Part shown: positions 7,558-16,344 of the stretch, in pieces
Position numbering within the stretch: position 1 is the stretch's first letter
Layout of the letters: every line of letters starts with the position of its first letter
NCBI GenBank assembly: GCA_020637985.1
Contig: JACKJK010000005.1
Location: 62,001 to 126,000, forward strand
Length of the DNA stretch: 64,000 nucleotides
From: Rhodobiaceae bacterium
Lineage (GTDB): Bacteria; Pseudomonadota; Alphaproteobacteria; Rhizobiales; Tepidamorphaceae
Direction: 5' to 3'
Notes under the pieces: model-generated
The model's database searches: none
Told to the model about the DNA's origin: nothing
What the model saw: the letters and a program-made list of their open reading frames with translations, nothing else
Position numbers and translations under genes: made by a program

Positions 7558-8598
7558 TCATTCCCAGCCATGCCGGCCGCGCGCCAGCAGCCAAAGGAAG
7601 AACGGCGCGCCGACGAAGGCGGTGAGGATACCGAGCGGCGTCTCCGTTTGCGCCATCGTCCGCGCCAGCGTGTCGACGCCGAGCAGGTAGAAGGCGCCCA
7701 GCAGCATCGCGGCCGGCAGCAGCCGCCCGAAGTTCGGTCCGACCAGCATTCGCGCGATGTGCGGCATGACCAGGCCGACCCAGCCGATGACACCTGATAT
7801 GGCGACGACACTTGCCGTCATCAGGGTGGCAGCGCCGATCACCAGCACGCGCAGCTTCCCCGCTTCGACGCCCAGCGTCTTCGCCTCGTCGTCGCCAAGC
7901 GCCAGCACGTTGATGCGCCAGCGCAGCGCCACCAGCGGTACGAGGCCGATGAGGATCGCCGGCAACACCGCCCATACGTCCGCCGAACGGATGCTGGCGA
8001 GGCTGCCGAGCAGCCAGAAGGTGATCGCCGGCAACTGGTCGTAGGGATCGGCGAGAACCTTCAGCAGCGAGATCACCGATCCTGCCAGTGCGCCGACAAC
8101 GACGCCGGCGAGCACGAGCACGAGCACCGGCTCGCGCCCGCGAACGGCCGCCGCGATCGCGTAGACGGTGGCGACGGTCGCCAGCCCGCCGGCGAAGGCG
8201 AAACCCTGGATGGCGACGATCGGCAGCGACAGGAAGATACCCAGCACCGCGCCAAGCCCCGCGCCGGTCGACACGCCGAGAATGTCGGGCGAGACGAGCG
8301 GGTTGCGGAACAGCCCCTGGTAGACCGCGCCGCTGCCGGCGAGCGCTGCGCCGACCAGCAGCGCGGCGATGATCCGCGGCAGCCGCACTTCCAGCATCAC
8401 CGTCTCCGCCGTCGAGCCGTCCGGCGATCCGGCGATCCAGCCGGCGAGGATGCGTGCGGCCTCGCCGATGCTGACGGGATAGGCGCCGACCAGCGCGGAA
8501 AACACGGCGAGCGCGAACGTGGCGACTGCCAGTGTGCCGACTATGCCCCATGCCGCCAACGCCCGGGTCCTCGTCTCCGCAGGGCTTGTCGCACTCAT
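7558..8598 (-). CDS. ABC transporter permease, FecCD/BtuC/MolB family
   Basis: Polytopic membrane protein of 346 residues with about ten hydrophobic segments. Family landmarks are VRLPRIIAALLVGAALAGSGAVYQGLFRNPLVSPDILGVSTGAG split over residues about 72-115, and GWVGLVMPHIARMLVG near 265. The two copies form the channel of a type-II importer. Start ATG overlaps the binding-protein stop (ATGA). BtuC-fold permeases also serve heme, siderophores and B12, so the molybdate/tungstate reading depends on the surrounding molbindin, ModA and TupABC. Confidence 0.9.
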   Translation of the reverse strand: MSATSPAETRTRALAAWGIVGTLAVATFALAVFSALVGAYPVSIGEAARILAGWIAGSPDGSTAETVMLEVRLPRIIAALLVGAALAGSGAVYQGLFRNPLVSPDILGVSTGAGLGAVLGIFLSLPIVAIQGFAFAGGLATVATVYAIAAAVRGREPVLVLVLAGVVVGALAGSVISLLKVLADPYDQLPAITFWLLGSLASIRSADVWAVLPAILIGLVPLVALRWRINVLALGDDEAKTLGVEAGKLRVLVIGAATLMTASVVAISGVIGWVGLVMPHIARMLVGPNFGRLLPAAMLLGAFYLLGVDTLARTMAQTETPLGILTAFVGAPFFLWLLARGRHGWE

Positions 8599-9647
8599 TG
8601 CAGCCGGCCGCCGCGCGCGCCGGCCATCAGAGTGTCGAGCGCCGCGTCGTCCAGTTCGACGTGGTAGAAAAGCGCGTAGAACTCGCGGGCTTCCTCGCGC
8701 ATGTCCTGCGCGAAGCGGTCGGGGAAGAAGATGCCGGCGAGCCAGCGCAGTCCGATCAGCCGGTTGAGCGACGGCGGCCGGTCGATCCAGCCGAACGGCA
8801 GCAGCGGGGAGAGGTAGACACGGCCCCGCTGTACAGCGTCGACCTGCGCCCACAGCGGATCGGTCCAGACCCTGTCGAAGAATGTTCGGTCCCACGTGAT
8901 GATCGTGTCCGGATTGGCCGCGAGCACCTGTTCCATCGACGCCTGCACGATGCCGCGGCGCACATCCGCGTCACCGGGATCGGCGACGTTGCGCCCGCCG
9001 GCGCGCTCGATGATCTCGGTGTTGATGGAGCCCTTCAGCCCGGTCTCCAGCCCGTCGGGCCCGCGTGCGAGATAGACCCGCGGGCGATGGTCTTCGGGTA
9101 TGTCGCCCAGTGCTGCATCGAGATCGGCAAAGAGTTTTTCGGCATAGGCGGCGAGTTGCTCGCCGCGCCCGGAAACGCCGAGGGCCTTGCCCACAAGCCG
9201 CAACGCCGCGGGCGTCGCATCGAACCGCCCGTCGACGAGGATGTAGGGGATCGATGTGCGCTGCTGCACCGAATCGGCAAGCGAAACGTAGGTGTCGCGG
9301 ATCGAGCCGAAATCGACAATGAGATCGGGCGCGACCTTCAGTACCACCTCGAGGTTGGCGGTATCGCCGCGCCCGGTCAGCCGGCCGAGTTCCGGCAATT
9401 CGCGCTGGCCAGGCGCAATGTAGGGCTTCTCGCTGTCCCGCAGCGCCCGTGGCCAGCCTGTGAGCGCGCCGGGTTTCAGCACGTAGACCAGCACCGACGC
9501 CGGTGGACCGGAGGCGAATACCTTGTTCACCTGGCCGGGAACCGTGACGGTCCGTCCGGCGGAATCGGTCATCTCCCCGGCCTTGAGCGGGAATCCGTCA
9601 AGGCCGAGGAGCAGGATCAGAGCCAGGATTGCCTGACGCATTGCCAC
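8595..9647 (-). CDS. Class III substrate-binding protein (MolA/FepB-like)
   Basis: Exported binding protein of 350 residues. The signal peptide covers about residues 1-24 (RQAILALILLLGLDGFPLKAG), followed by MTDSAGRTVTVPGQVNKVFASGP, the usual opening of FepB/BtuF-type domains. Two lobes are joined by a long helix (about 155-185). In Haemophilus-type MolBCA systems a class III protein of this kind binds molybdate and tungstate; iron-chelate proteins share the fold. It is the first gene of its operon. The oxyanion role is inferred from context. Confidence 0.82.
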   Translation of the reverse strand: MAMRQAILALILLLGLDGFPLKAGEMTDSAGRTVTVPGQVNKVFASGPPASVLVYVLKPGALTGWPRALRDSEKPYIAPGQRELPELGRLTGRGDTANLEVVLKVAPDLIVDFGSIRDTYVSLADSVQQRTSIPYILVDGRFDATPAALRLVGKALGVSGRGEQLAAYAEKLFADLDAALGDIPEDHRPRVYLARGPDGLETGLKGSINTEIIERAGGRNVADPGDADVRRGIVQASMEQVLAANPDTIITWDRTFFDRVWTDPLWAQVDAVQRGRVYLSPLLPFGWIDRPPSLNRLIGLRWLAGIFFPDRFAQDMREEAREFYALFYHVELDDAALDTLMAGARGGRLQ

Positions 9648-9681
9648 TTGCCCCGTGTCATGGTTACACGGGCAATCTGGG

Positions 9682-10482
9682 TCAGTTGCCGGTGCCTGTC
9701 GAGAACCCGTAGGACGCGAGGATGTCCTGCCCGGCCCGGGAAAGGATGAAGTCGGCCAGTGCCTGGCCAGCGGCGGGCGCGCCGCTCACCACCGTCAGCC
9801 CGTAGTCGGCTCCCACCGAAAGCGCTTCCGGAATCTGCACGATCTGCAGCCCCGGCGAGTCCTTCTGCGCCAGCAGGGCATTGGTGCAATAGGTCAGGAA
9901 GATGTCGGCCTTCTTCTCGCTCATGACCCAGCCGTAGGGATTGCGCCCCTCCGGCGGCTTGGTGGAATCCGTAGCCCCGGTCAGCTTCAGCGCCTTGGCT
10001 TCGAGCGTCGCCGTTGCGCCGGCTTTCAGTGCATCTGCCTTGCCGAACAGGGCGAAGGCATAGTCGCCGGCGGGGTCGGATTTCGGTGTCGAGGTGCCGA
10101 CGCGGATATCCGGTTCGAGCATCGTGTCGAGAATGGTGTCGGTCGAAACGCTCACCTCCGGCTGTGCGATGGCGCACAGCTTGTTGCGGGCGAACATGGT
10201 GACGGGGCCGGCCCTGCCGGCATCGGCAAGGGTTTTCGGGTGCTTCATGTTGGCTGATGCGAAAACGTGCGCCACCTCGCCGCCCTCGATGCGTTCGCGC
10301 ATCAGGCCCGACGGGCCGAATTGCGTCACGACACCGGTGCCGGTTGCGGCCGTGAAGGCCTTGGCGACGTCGCCAAGAGCCGCCTTCAGGCTGCCGGCGG
10401 CAAACAGGATCACGTCGTCGGCGGCGGCGGCGGGACTGCTTGTCACAAGTGCCGCCAGTACGAGGAAGGGGGCGAAACGCAT
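9682..10482 (-). CDS. modA: Molybdate-type substrate-binding protein ModA, without cognate modBC
   Basis: Exported binding protein of 266 residues. The signal peptide ends at about residue 20 (SSPAAAADD), followed by VILFAAGSLKAALGDVAKAF, the ModA opening with the oxyanion-binding serine, and later TQFGPSGLMRERIEGG. RBS AAGGATC precedes the ATG at 10482. No modB or modC gene is next to it. It sits between the class III binding protein and TupA, all on the minus strand. It may share the TupB permease or be a spare receptor. Confidence 0.85.
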   Translation of the reverse strand: MRFAPFLVLAALVTSSPAAAADDVILFAAGSLKAALGDVAKAFTAATGTGVVTQFGPSGLMRERIEGGEVAHVFASANMKHPKTLADAGRAGPVTMFARNKLCAIAQPEVSVSTDTILDTMLEPDIRVGTSTPKSDPAGDYAFALFGKADALKAGATATLEAKALKLTGATDSTKPPEGRNPYGWVMSEKKADIFLTYCTNALLAQKDSPGLQIVQIPEALSVGADYGLTVVSGAPAAGQALADFILSRAGQDILASYGFSTGTGN

Positions 10483-10555
10483 CGGTTGATCCTTGGTTGG
10501 CTCATCGCGGCAAGAGGCAGGGGCGCCGCGGAAATGCCGCGGCGCCCCGATCACA

Positions 10556-11407
10556 TCAGGACGCTTTCTTCATCTCGCCGGGATTGGCGTTCGGGAAGAA
10601 CAGCTGCTGGCCATCGATCATGAACCCGCGGATGGCGTTCTGGCCTTCCGCGCCGATCAGCCAGTCGATGAACGCCTGGCCGTCCGCGGCCTTCACGTTC
10701 GGGTGCTTCTCCGGGTTCACCAGGATCACGCCGTACTGGTTGAACAGCTTGGGGTCGCCCTCGACCGCAACCTTGTAGTCGCCCTTGTTGCCGAACGAGA
10801 TCCAGGTCGCGCGGTCGGTCAGAACGTAGGCGCCCATGCCGACGCCGGCATTCAGCGTCGCACCCATGCCCGAACCGGTCTCCCGGTACCAGTTGCCCGA
10901 GGCTGCCTTGACGTCGACGCCGGCCGCCTTCCAGAGGCGCAATTCCGCCTTGTGGGTGCCGGAATCGTCACCGCGCGAGGCGAACGGTGCGCCCTTCTCG
11001 GCGATCGTCTTCATCGATGCCACGACATCGTTGGAACCGGCAACACCGGCCGGATCACCGGCCGGCCCCACAACAACGAAGTCGTTGTACATCACGTCGA
11101 AGCGCTGCACGCCCCAGCCCTCGGCGACGAATTTCTCTTCCGCCGGCTTTGCGTGCACCAGCAGCACGTCACCATCGCCGTTGGTGGCGTTCTTGATTGC
11201 CTGGCCGGTGCCGACCGCCACGACGCGGACCTCGATCCCGGTCTTGGCGGTGAACTCAGGCAGGATTGCATCGAGCAGGCCCGAGTTCGCGGTCGAGGTG
11301 GTCGATTGCACGACGATGAAGCGGTCGGCGGCTTCGGCGCCGCCGGTATGGAGGCCTGCAAGCCCCGCAATGGCAAGCGTTAGACCCAGGAATGTGCGTC
11401 TCAGCAT
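10556..11407 (-). CDS. tupA: Tungstate-binding protein TupA
   Basis: Exported binding protein of 283 residues. The signal peptide ends near AEAADR (about 27). The mature start FIVVQSTTSTANSGLLDAILP contains the TTST motif (36-39) characteristic of TupA oxyanion binding, and SRGDDSGTHKAE near 155 is also family-typical. In known systems TupA binds tungstate with very high selectivity over molybdate. The gene follows tupC (36 bases) and tupB on the same strand in the order tupB-tupC-tupA. Confidence 0.92.
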   Translation of the reverse strand: MLRRTFLGLTLAIAGLAGLHTGGAEAADRFIVVQSTTSTANSGLLDAILPEFTAKTGIEVRVVAVGTGQAIKNATNGDGDVLLVHAKPAEEKFVAEGWGVQRFDVMYNDFVVVGPAGDPAGVAGSNDVVASMKTIAEKGAPFASRGDDSGTHKAELRLWKAAGVDVKAASGNWYRETGSGMGATLNAGVGMGAYVLTDRATWISFGNKGDYKVAVEGDPKLFNQYGVILVNPEKHPNVKAADGQAFIDWLIGAEGQNAIRGFMIDGQQLFFPNANPGEMKKAS

Positions 11408-11443
11408 GATGGTCTCCGTTTTCTGGGGAAGTTGGGATGCAGC

Positions 11444-12223
11444 TCACAGCACCAGCCCGCCGGCCAGAAAAGCGCTGGCTTGGCCGGATGCCGGTGATGA
11501 AAAGAATTTCTTTGCCGGGCTCTGTTCGACTATGCCGCCGCGGTGCATGAAGATGATCTCGCCGGCGAGGCGTTTCGCCTGCCCGAGGTCGTGCGTCACC
11601 ATGATGATCTTGGCGCCGCGCGCGCAGGCATCGCGGATCAGCGTTTCGATCGCATGCGTGGAGACGGGGTCGAGGCTTGCCGTCGGCTCGTCGAGGAACA
11701 GCACGTCGGGTTCGGTGCACAGCGCGCGCGCCAACGCAAGGCGCTGCTGCTCGCCGCCCGACAGCGTGCGCGCCGGCTGCCGCGCCAGTGCCTCCAGCCC
11801 GGCCTTCTCCATCCATGCCGCGACCCGCCCGGCGCGCGTGCCGCGCGCGATACCGTGCACCTTGAGGGAGTAGTCGATATTGGCGGCGACCGAGCGGCGC
11901 AGCAGGACCGGGCGCTGGAACACCATCGCCTGCCGGCTGCGTTCTGCCTCGCCGGCCTGCCGGCCGGCCCACACGATGTCTCCGCAGGCGGGTTCGATAA
12001 GTCCGTGCAACAATCGCAGCAGCAGGCTTTTTCCCGCCCCGTTCGGCCCCATGATGATGGTCGGAGCTCCGGTCCGGATGTCCAGTTGGCCGACATCGAC
12101 AAGTGTTCGTCCGCCAGCCGAGTAGGTGAGGCCGGTCGCGGTCAGCGGCAACGTCGGATTCGCCGAAGCGTTGTCCGACCTGTCCGGTACCTTGAATTCA
12201 TCCGCTGCGATCATCCGGTTCAT
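11444..12223 (-). CDS. tupC: Tungstate ABC transporter ATP-binding protein TupC
   Basis: ATPase of 259 residues with Walker A GPNGAGKSL, Q-loop MVFQRPVLLRRSV, signature LSGGEQQR, Walker B VLFLDEP and switch histidine in MVTHDLGQA. It powers the TupB permease. The ATG at 12223 with GAGGCGG upstream is preferred. An ATG at 12238 overlapping the tupB stop lacks a Shine-Dalgarno. The N-terminus is about 25 residues longer than the ATPase core and has no obvious motif. Confidence 0.88.
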   Translation of the reverse strand: MNRMIAADEFKVPDRSDNASANPTLPLTATGLTYSAGGRTLVDVGQLDIRTGAPTIIMGPNGAGKSLLLRLLHGLIEPACGDIVWAGRQAGEAERSRQAMVFQRPVLLRRSVAANIDYSLKVHGIARGTRAGRVAAWMEKAGLEALARQPARTLSGGEQQRLALARALCTEPDVLFLDEPTASLDPVSTHAIETLIRDACARGAKIIMVTHDLGQAKRLAGEIIFMHRGGIVEQSPAKKFFSSPASGQASAFLAGGLVL

Positions 12224-12230
12224 GTCCGCC

Positions 12231-12938
12231 TCACGCATAGGCTGAACGGGTCGTGGTGACCTTGATCAGGCCAAGCGCGGCGTTCACCCCGATGGCGATG
12301 CCGATCAGGATGAAGCCGAGCGCCAGCGCCAGCGCCAGGTTGCCCTTCGAGGTTTCCAGCGCGATCGTCGTGGTCATCACGCGTGTGACGTGGTTGATGT
12401 TGCCGCCGACGATGATCACCGCGCCGACCTCGGCAACCGCCCGCCCGAACCCGGCCAGCAGCGCCGTCAGCAGCGAGTAGCGACCGTCCCACAGCAGCGT
12501 CGGCACGGACGCAATCCGGGATACGCCAAACGAGCGCAGTTGCTCGGAATACTCCGCGTCGAGATCCTCGATCACCTGCCGCGTCAACGCCGCGATGATC
12601 GGCGTGACCAGCACCACCTGTGCGAGGATCATCGCGCCCGGCGTGTACAGCAGTTGCAGCACGCCCAGCGGCCCGGCGTTCGACAGCAGCAGGTAGACCA
12701 GCAGGCCGACCACGACCGGTGGCAGTCCCATCAGCGAATTGACGAGGATCACGACCGCGCCGCGGCCGGGGAAACGGCCCACGGCGAGCGCAGCCCCCAG
12801 CGGCATGCCGATCAGCGCCGCGATCGCCACCGCGCTCAGGCTGACGCGCAGCGACAGCAGCACGATGGCCCACAGTTCCGGATCGCCGGAAAACAGGAGC
12901 CCGAGCGCCGTGGCGAAAGAAGATGCGAAATCCTGCAT
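12231..12938 (-). CDS. tupB: Tungstate ABC transporter permease TupB
   Basis: Inner-membrane permease of 235 residues with five or six hydrophobic segments. The coupling-helix region EEYSEQLRSFGVSR-like (DAEYSEQLRSFGVSRI, about 125-140) and GFGRAVAEVGAVIIVGGN are typical of TupB/ModB-type permeases. It is the first gene of tupBCA, and its ATG follows an AT-rich stretch with no clear Shine-Dalgarno. This suggests weak or regulated translation. Confidence 0.9.
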   Translation of the reverse strand: MQDFASSFATALGLLFSGDPELWAIVLLSLRVSLSAVAIAALIGMPLGAALAVGRFPGRGAVVILVNSLMGLPPVVVGLLVYLLLSNAGPLGVLQLLYTPGAMILAQVVLVTPIIAALTRQVIEDLDAEYSEQLRSFGVSRIASVPTLLWDGRYSLLTALLAGFGRAVAEVGAVIIVGGNINHVTRVMTTTIALETSKGNLALALALGFILIGIAIGVNAALGLIKVTTTRSAYA

Positions 12939-13146
12939 GATTTACAAAAAATCCAAATACACTGTAGGATATGCGCGAAAATGGCGCAGCGAGGCGCGCG
13001 TGTCCAGTGATTTGCGACAATTGGCGCATTGCAGCGCCGCGAGCGCAGATGCGCTGCCATCCGCCCGGCCGGACCGTGGCGCGCGGGAATCGGCAGTTCC
13101 CGTTATTTTTAGAGTATGGGCCGTCGGGAAACGGACAGGGGCGTGC
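12939..13146. other. Intergenic region upstream of tupB
   Basis: 208 bases between the stress-block gene and tupB, both minus strand. It must hold the tupBCA promoter, but I see no convincing -35/-10 pair and no ModE-type palindrome. The first 25 bases before tupB are strikingly AT-rich (TTTACAAAAAATCC), unlike the surroundings. Several GCGC-rich short inverted repeats lie at 12985-13060. No RNA gene is recognised. Confidence 0.4.
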
Positions 13147-13872
13147 TCAGGCGGCTTCGCTGACCACCAGTATGGTCGATCTCAGGTTCAGCAGGGCGGC
13201 GAGTTCCGTTTCGCTGGCGTTGCGCGCCTCGCTCTCGCTGAGGAGCGCGATCGCTGGCCGCGGCATGCTCGCTGCCGGCAACTGCGCCAGTCTTGCCCTG
13301 GTCACCTGACTCTTGCCGAGGCTGGCGAGGCCCGCCGCGATCCGCTCGCTTTGCGGTCGGGCCGCATCTGCCACGACCAGCAGGACCATCGCGTTGTGCG
13401 CGGGCCGCGGTCTCTGCCTTGCGATCAGCAGTCCGCCGCCCGCCGGCAGGCGTTCGAGAGCCTTGCGCAGGTCCGCCGGCGTCAACCGCCCGTCCGGCGT
13501 ACCGACAACGACGATATCGCCGCGCTCCGGTTGCGGGTCCAAGCCCCCCTCCCAACCTTCGCCGGCAAAATGCCAGCCGATCCGTAGGGTTTCCGCCATC
13601 GACCGCACAAGGTCGCGGCAGGCCGCGCTGTCGCGGCGCATCGCCGCCGCCAGCGCCTCCATGCCGATGTCGAGACGTTCTCCGGCGAAATCGAGCATGT
13701 TGGAGATGGGCAGGCGCCGGGCATCCAGCGCGCGGGTCTCGCCGGCATAGCGGCAGACGAGCTCTCGGTGCGTCGCCTGGCAAAGAACGCCGACCAAGGC
13801 CAGTGTCGTTTCCGCCTCGCGCCGCGACGTCACGGAAACGATGACGCGGCTCGTGGTGCGATGAGCGCTCAT
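13147..13872 (-). CDS. Protein of unknown function coupled to the LonB-like protease
   Basis: Cytoplasmic protein of 241 residues; I recognise no family with confidence. It has two similar-looking halves. The first (about 8-130) opens RVIVSVTSRREAETTLALVGVLC and ends GDIVVVGTPDGR. The second (about 155-241) opens NAMVLLVVADAARPQSERIAAGLA and ends RSTILVVSEAA. This hydrophobic-strand/helix pattern recalls universal-stress-protein folds, but no G-2X-G-9X-GS/T ATP motif is visible. The ATG overlaps the protease stop (ATGA), so the two are probably translated together. A substrate-adaptor or stress-sensor role is speculation. Confidence 0.7.
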   Translation of the reverse strand: MSAHRTTSRVIVSVTSRREAETTLALVGVLCQATHRELVCRYAGETRALDARRLPISNMLDFAGERLDIGMEALAAAMRRDSAACRDLVRSMAETLRIGWHFAGEGWEGGLDPQPERGDIVVVGTPDGRLTPADLRKALERLPAGGGLLIARQRPRPAHNAMVLLVVADAARPQSERIAAGLASLGKSQVTRARLAQLPAASMPRPAIALLSESEARNASETELAALLNLRSTILVVSEAA

Positions 13873-16340
13873 GTATTGCCGGCTCCGCCATCCGTGCCGT
13901 TGCCCGGTTGCGGTCGCGCGAAGGCGCGCCGCGAGCTGGCGAAGGCCTCCAGCCGGGCTTCGACGCGCGCGTTGATGCTGTCAGGCGGAAAACGTCGGTC
14001 GGCTTGCAGCTCGCCGGCCGGCACGCCGGTCAGCAGCGCGATGCCCTCGTCGATGCTGCTGACCGGATAGACCGCGAACTCGCCGTTGCAGCACGCCTCC
14101 ACCACGTCGGGCCGCAGCATCAGGTGCTTGATGTTCGATTTCGGGATCAGCACACCCTGCCGCCCGGTCAGCCCGCGCGCCATGCAGACATCGAAGAAGC
14201 CCTCGATCTTCTCGTTGACGCCGCCGATCGCCTGTACCTCGCCGAACTGGTTGACCGATCCTGTCACCGCGAGATCCTGCCGGATCGGCGCCTCGGCGAG
14301 CGCCGACAACAGGGCATAGAGTTCGGCCGACGAGGCGCTGTCGCCGTCGACGCCGCCGTAGGACTGTTCGAAGACGAGGCTCGCCGAAAGCGACATCGGC
14401 TTGTCCGGCGCATAGCGCGCGGCAAGGAAGCCCGACAGGATCAGCACGCCCTTGGAGTGCAGCGGTCCGCCAAGCTCGACCTCGCGCTCGATGTCGATGA
14501 CCTTGCCCGCGCCGACGCGCACCCGCGCCGTGATGCGGCTCGGCTTGCCGAAGCTCGTCTCGCCCAGTTGCAGCACCGACAGCCCGTTGACCTGGCCCGT
14601 CTTCTCGCCATCGACGTCGACCAGCATGATGCCGCGCGCGATCGCCTCGATGGCGCGTTCGCGGATGCGCCCCGAGCGGCGCTGGCGTTCGGCAATGGCG
14701 CGCTCGATGTGCGCCACGCCGATCTCGCCGGCATCCTCGCTTCCCGCCCAGTGATCGGCCTCGCGCAGGATGTCGCCGATAACGCCGACGCGCAGCGAGA
14801 GCTTTTCGGCATCTTCCGCCTGCCGCGCCGCCTCGTCGATCAGCCGCGCCACCGCGGCGCGCGCAAGCGGCTTCATGCTCTCTCGCGCGGCAAGCGAGTC
14901 GATCAGGTTGGCATAGGCTGCCGTTGCTTTCGGTGTGCGGTCGAAGGCCTCGTCGAAGTCCGCCTGGACCTTGAACAGCTCGCCGAAATCGGGGTCGAGC
15001 GCATGCAGCATGTAATACAGCATCCGGTCGCCGATCAGCACGACCTTCACCTTCAACGGGATCGCGTCGGGCTCCAGCGACACAGTGCTGACGAGCGAAT
15101 ACTGCTCGGCCAGCGATCCCATCCGGATTTCGCCGGACCGCAACGCACGTTTCAGTGCATCCCACGACCCCGGCTGCATCAGCAGGTCGCGTGCATTCAG
15201 AACGAGGTAGCCGCCATTCGCCTTGTGCAGCGCGCCCGGCTTGATGAGCATGAAATCGGTCACCAACGCACCCATCTGCGAGATGTGCTCGACGCGCCCG
15301 ATGAGGTTCTGGAAGGTCGGGTTGGGCTCGTTGACAACTGGCGCGCCACCCGTCTCGCCGTCCGAATTGCCGCCGACGACGATGTTGACGCCATAGCGCC
15401 TGAGCTTGGGGTCTTCATCCGCCTTTTGCGGCGAAACCGGCACGGCGGCGTCCTGGGCTTCCGCTGCCTTCTCGAGGAATATCTCGAAGTTGGCGACGAC
15501 ATCTTCACCAAGCGCGTCGAGAAACGCGGAAATCTCGGGAAATGCCTTGAACTCGCTGCGTACGTCGTCGATCTCGACGCGCACGACGCCGCTGGCCATG
15601 TCCTGGTTCAGTTGCCGAACCTGGTCGCGGCGCTTCTTTTCCAGCCGCGGCAGGCTGGACAGCACGCCCTTGAGCTGTTCCTGCAGCGTGTCGATATCGT
15701 CCTGTATGCGCTCCTTTTCCGCCTCGGGAAGCTTTTCGAACTCGTCGGGCTTGATGATCTCGTCGCCCTTGCGCGGCGCGAAGGCGAAACCGACAGGCGT
15801 GCGCATCAGCACGATGGACTTCGCCTGTGCCGCCTTCGTCACTGCCTCGAAGTCAGCTTCCTGGGCATCCTCGGCCTCCTGGTCGATGGCGCCGCGCCGC
15901 GCCTTGTATTCGTCCGACTCAAACAGCGTCGGGATTGCGGCGCTCAGGTCCGCGACCATTTCGCCCATGGCGTCGCGGAACCGCGCCGCCATGCCGCCCG
16001 GCAGCCGGATCGCCTGCGGCTTGTCCGGTGCCTTGAAGTTGTTGACGTAGACCCACTCGTCGGGAGGCGTCTCCCTCGTTGCGCGCTCGCGCAGGATTTC
16101 AAGCGTGCCGCTGTGACGTCCCGAACCGCTTTCGCCGCACACGAAGACGTTGAAACCTTCCGGCCGCATCTCGGTTGCAAGCCGGATCGCCCTGATCGCC
16201 CGCTCCTGCCCGATCAGCCCGTGCAACGCCTCGCCCGGCGCCTTCGGCAAGCTGTCCGGCGGCGTCTGGCTGCGCAACTGCTCCCGCCCCAGCGGTTGCG
16301 GGGCCTGCGGTCGGGCGCTGCCTCCTGCGGCCTTGTTCAT
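13869..16340 (-). CDS. LonB-like ATP-dependent protease (AAA_32/Lon_C family)
   Basis: Protein of 823 residues with the architecture of YcbZ/LonB-related proteases. A split AAA+ region has a degenerate Walker A (GESGSGRHSG, 69-78, R for the usual K, as in this family). A long coiled-coil insertion spans about 150-260. Walker B-like HKANGGYLVLNARDLL lies near 385. The C-terminal Lon serine protease domain has its catalytic dyad at S668 (GDSAS) and K711 (GGVNEK), spaced exactly as in E. coli Lon. It degrades or remodels proteins under stress. It is flanked by an unknown coupled gene and a UspA gene 4 bases upstream. Confidence 0.92.
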   Translation of the reverse strand: MNKAAGGSARPQAPQPLGREQLRSQTPPDSLPKAPGEALHGLIGQERAIRAIRLATEMRPEGFNVFVCGESGSGRHSGTLEILRERATRETPPDEWVYVNNFKAPDKPQAIRLPGGMAARFRDAMGEMVADLSAAIPTLFESDEYKARRGAIDQEAEDAQEADFEAVTKAAQAKSIVLMRTPVGFAFAPRKGDEIIKPDEFEKLPEAEKERIQDDIDTLQEQLKGVLSSLPRLEKKRRDQVRQLNQDMASGVVRVEIDDVRSEFKAFPEISAFLDALGEDVVANFEIFLEKAAEAQDAAVPVSPQKADEDPKLRRYGVNIVVGGNSDGETGGAPVVNEPNPTFQNLIGRVEHISQMGALVTDFMLIKPGALHKANGGYLVLNARDLLMQPGSWDALKRALRSGEIRMGSLAEQYSLVSTVSLEPDAIPLKVKVVLIGDRMLYYMLHALDPDFGELFKVQADFDEAFDRTPKATAAYANLIDSLAARESMKPLARAAVARLIDEAARQAEDAEKLSLRVGVIGDILREADHWAGSEDAGEIGVAHIERAIAERQRRSGRIRERAIEAIARGIMLVDVDGEKTGQVNGLSVLQLGETSFGKPSRITARVRVGAGKVIDIEREVELGGPLHSKGVLILSGFLAARYAPDKPMSLSASLVFEQSYGGVDGDSASSAELYALLSALAEAPIRQDLAVTGSVNQFGEVQAIGGVNEKIEGFFDVCMARGLTGRQGVLIPKSNIKHLMLRPDVVEACCNGEFAVYPVSSIDEGIALLTGVPAGELQADRRFPPDSINARVEARLEAFASSRRAFARPQPGNGTDGGAGNT

Positions 16341-16344
16341 CGGC

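Noticed and set aside
12939..13146. Possible small RNA or riboswitch (Mo-cofactor type) before tupB
   Set aside because: Only short GC-rich inverted repeats are visible; no recognisable Moco riboswitch core or terminator/antiterminator pair.
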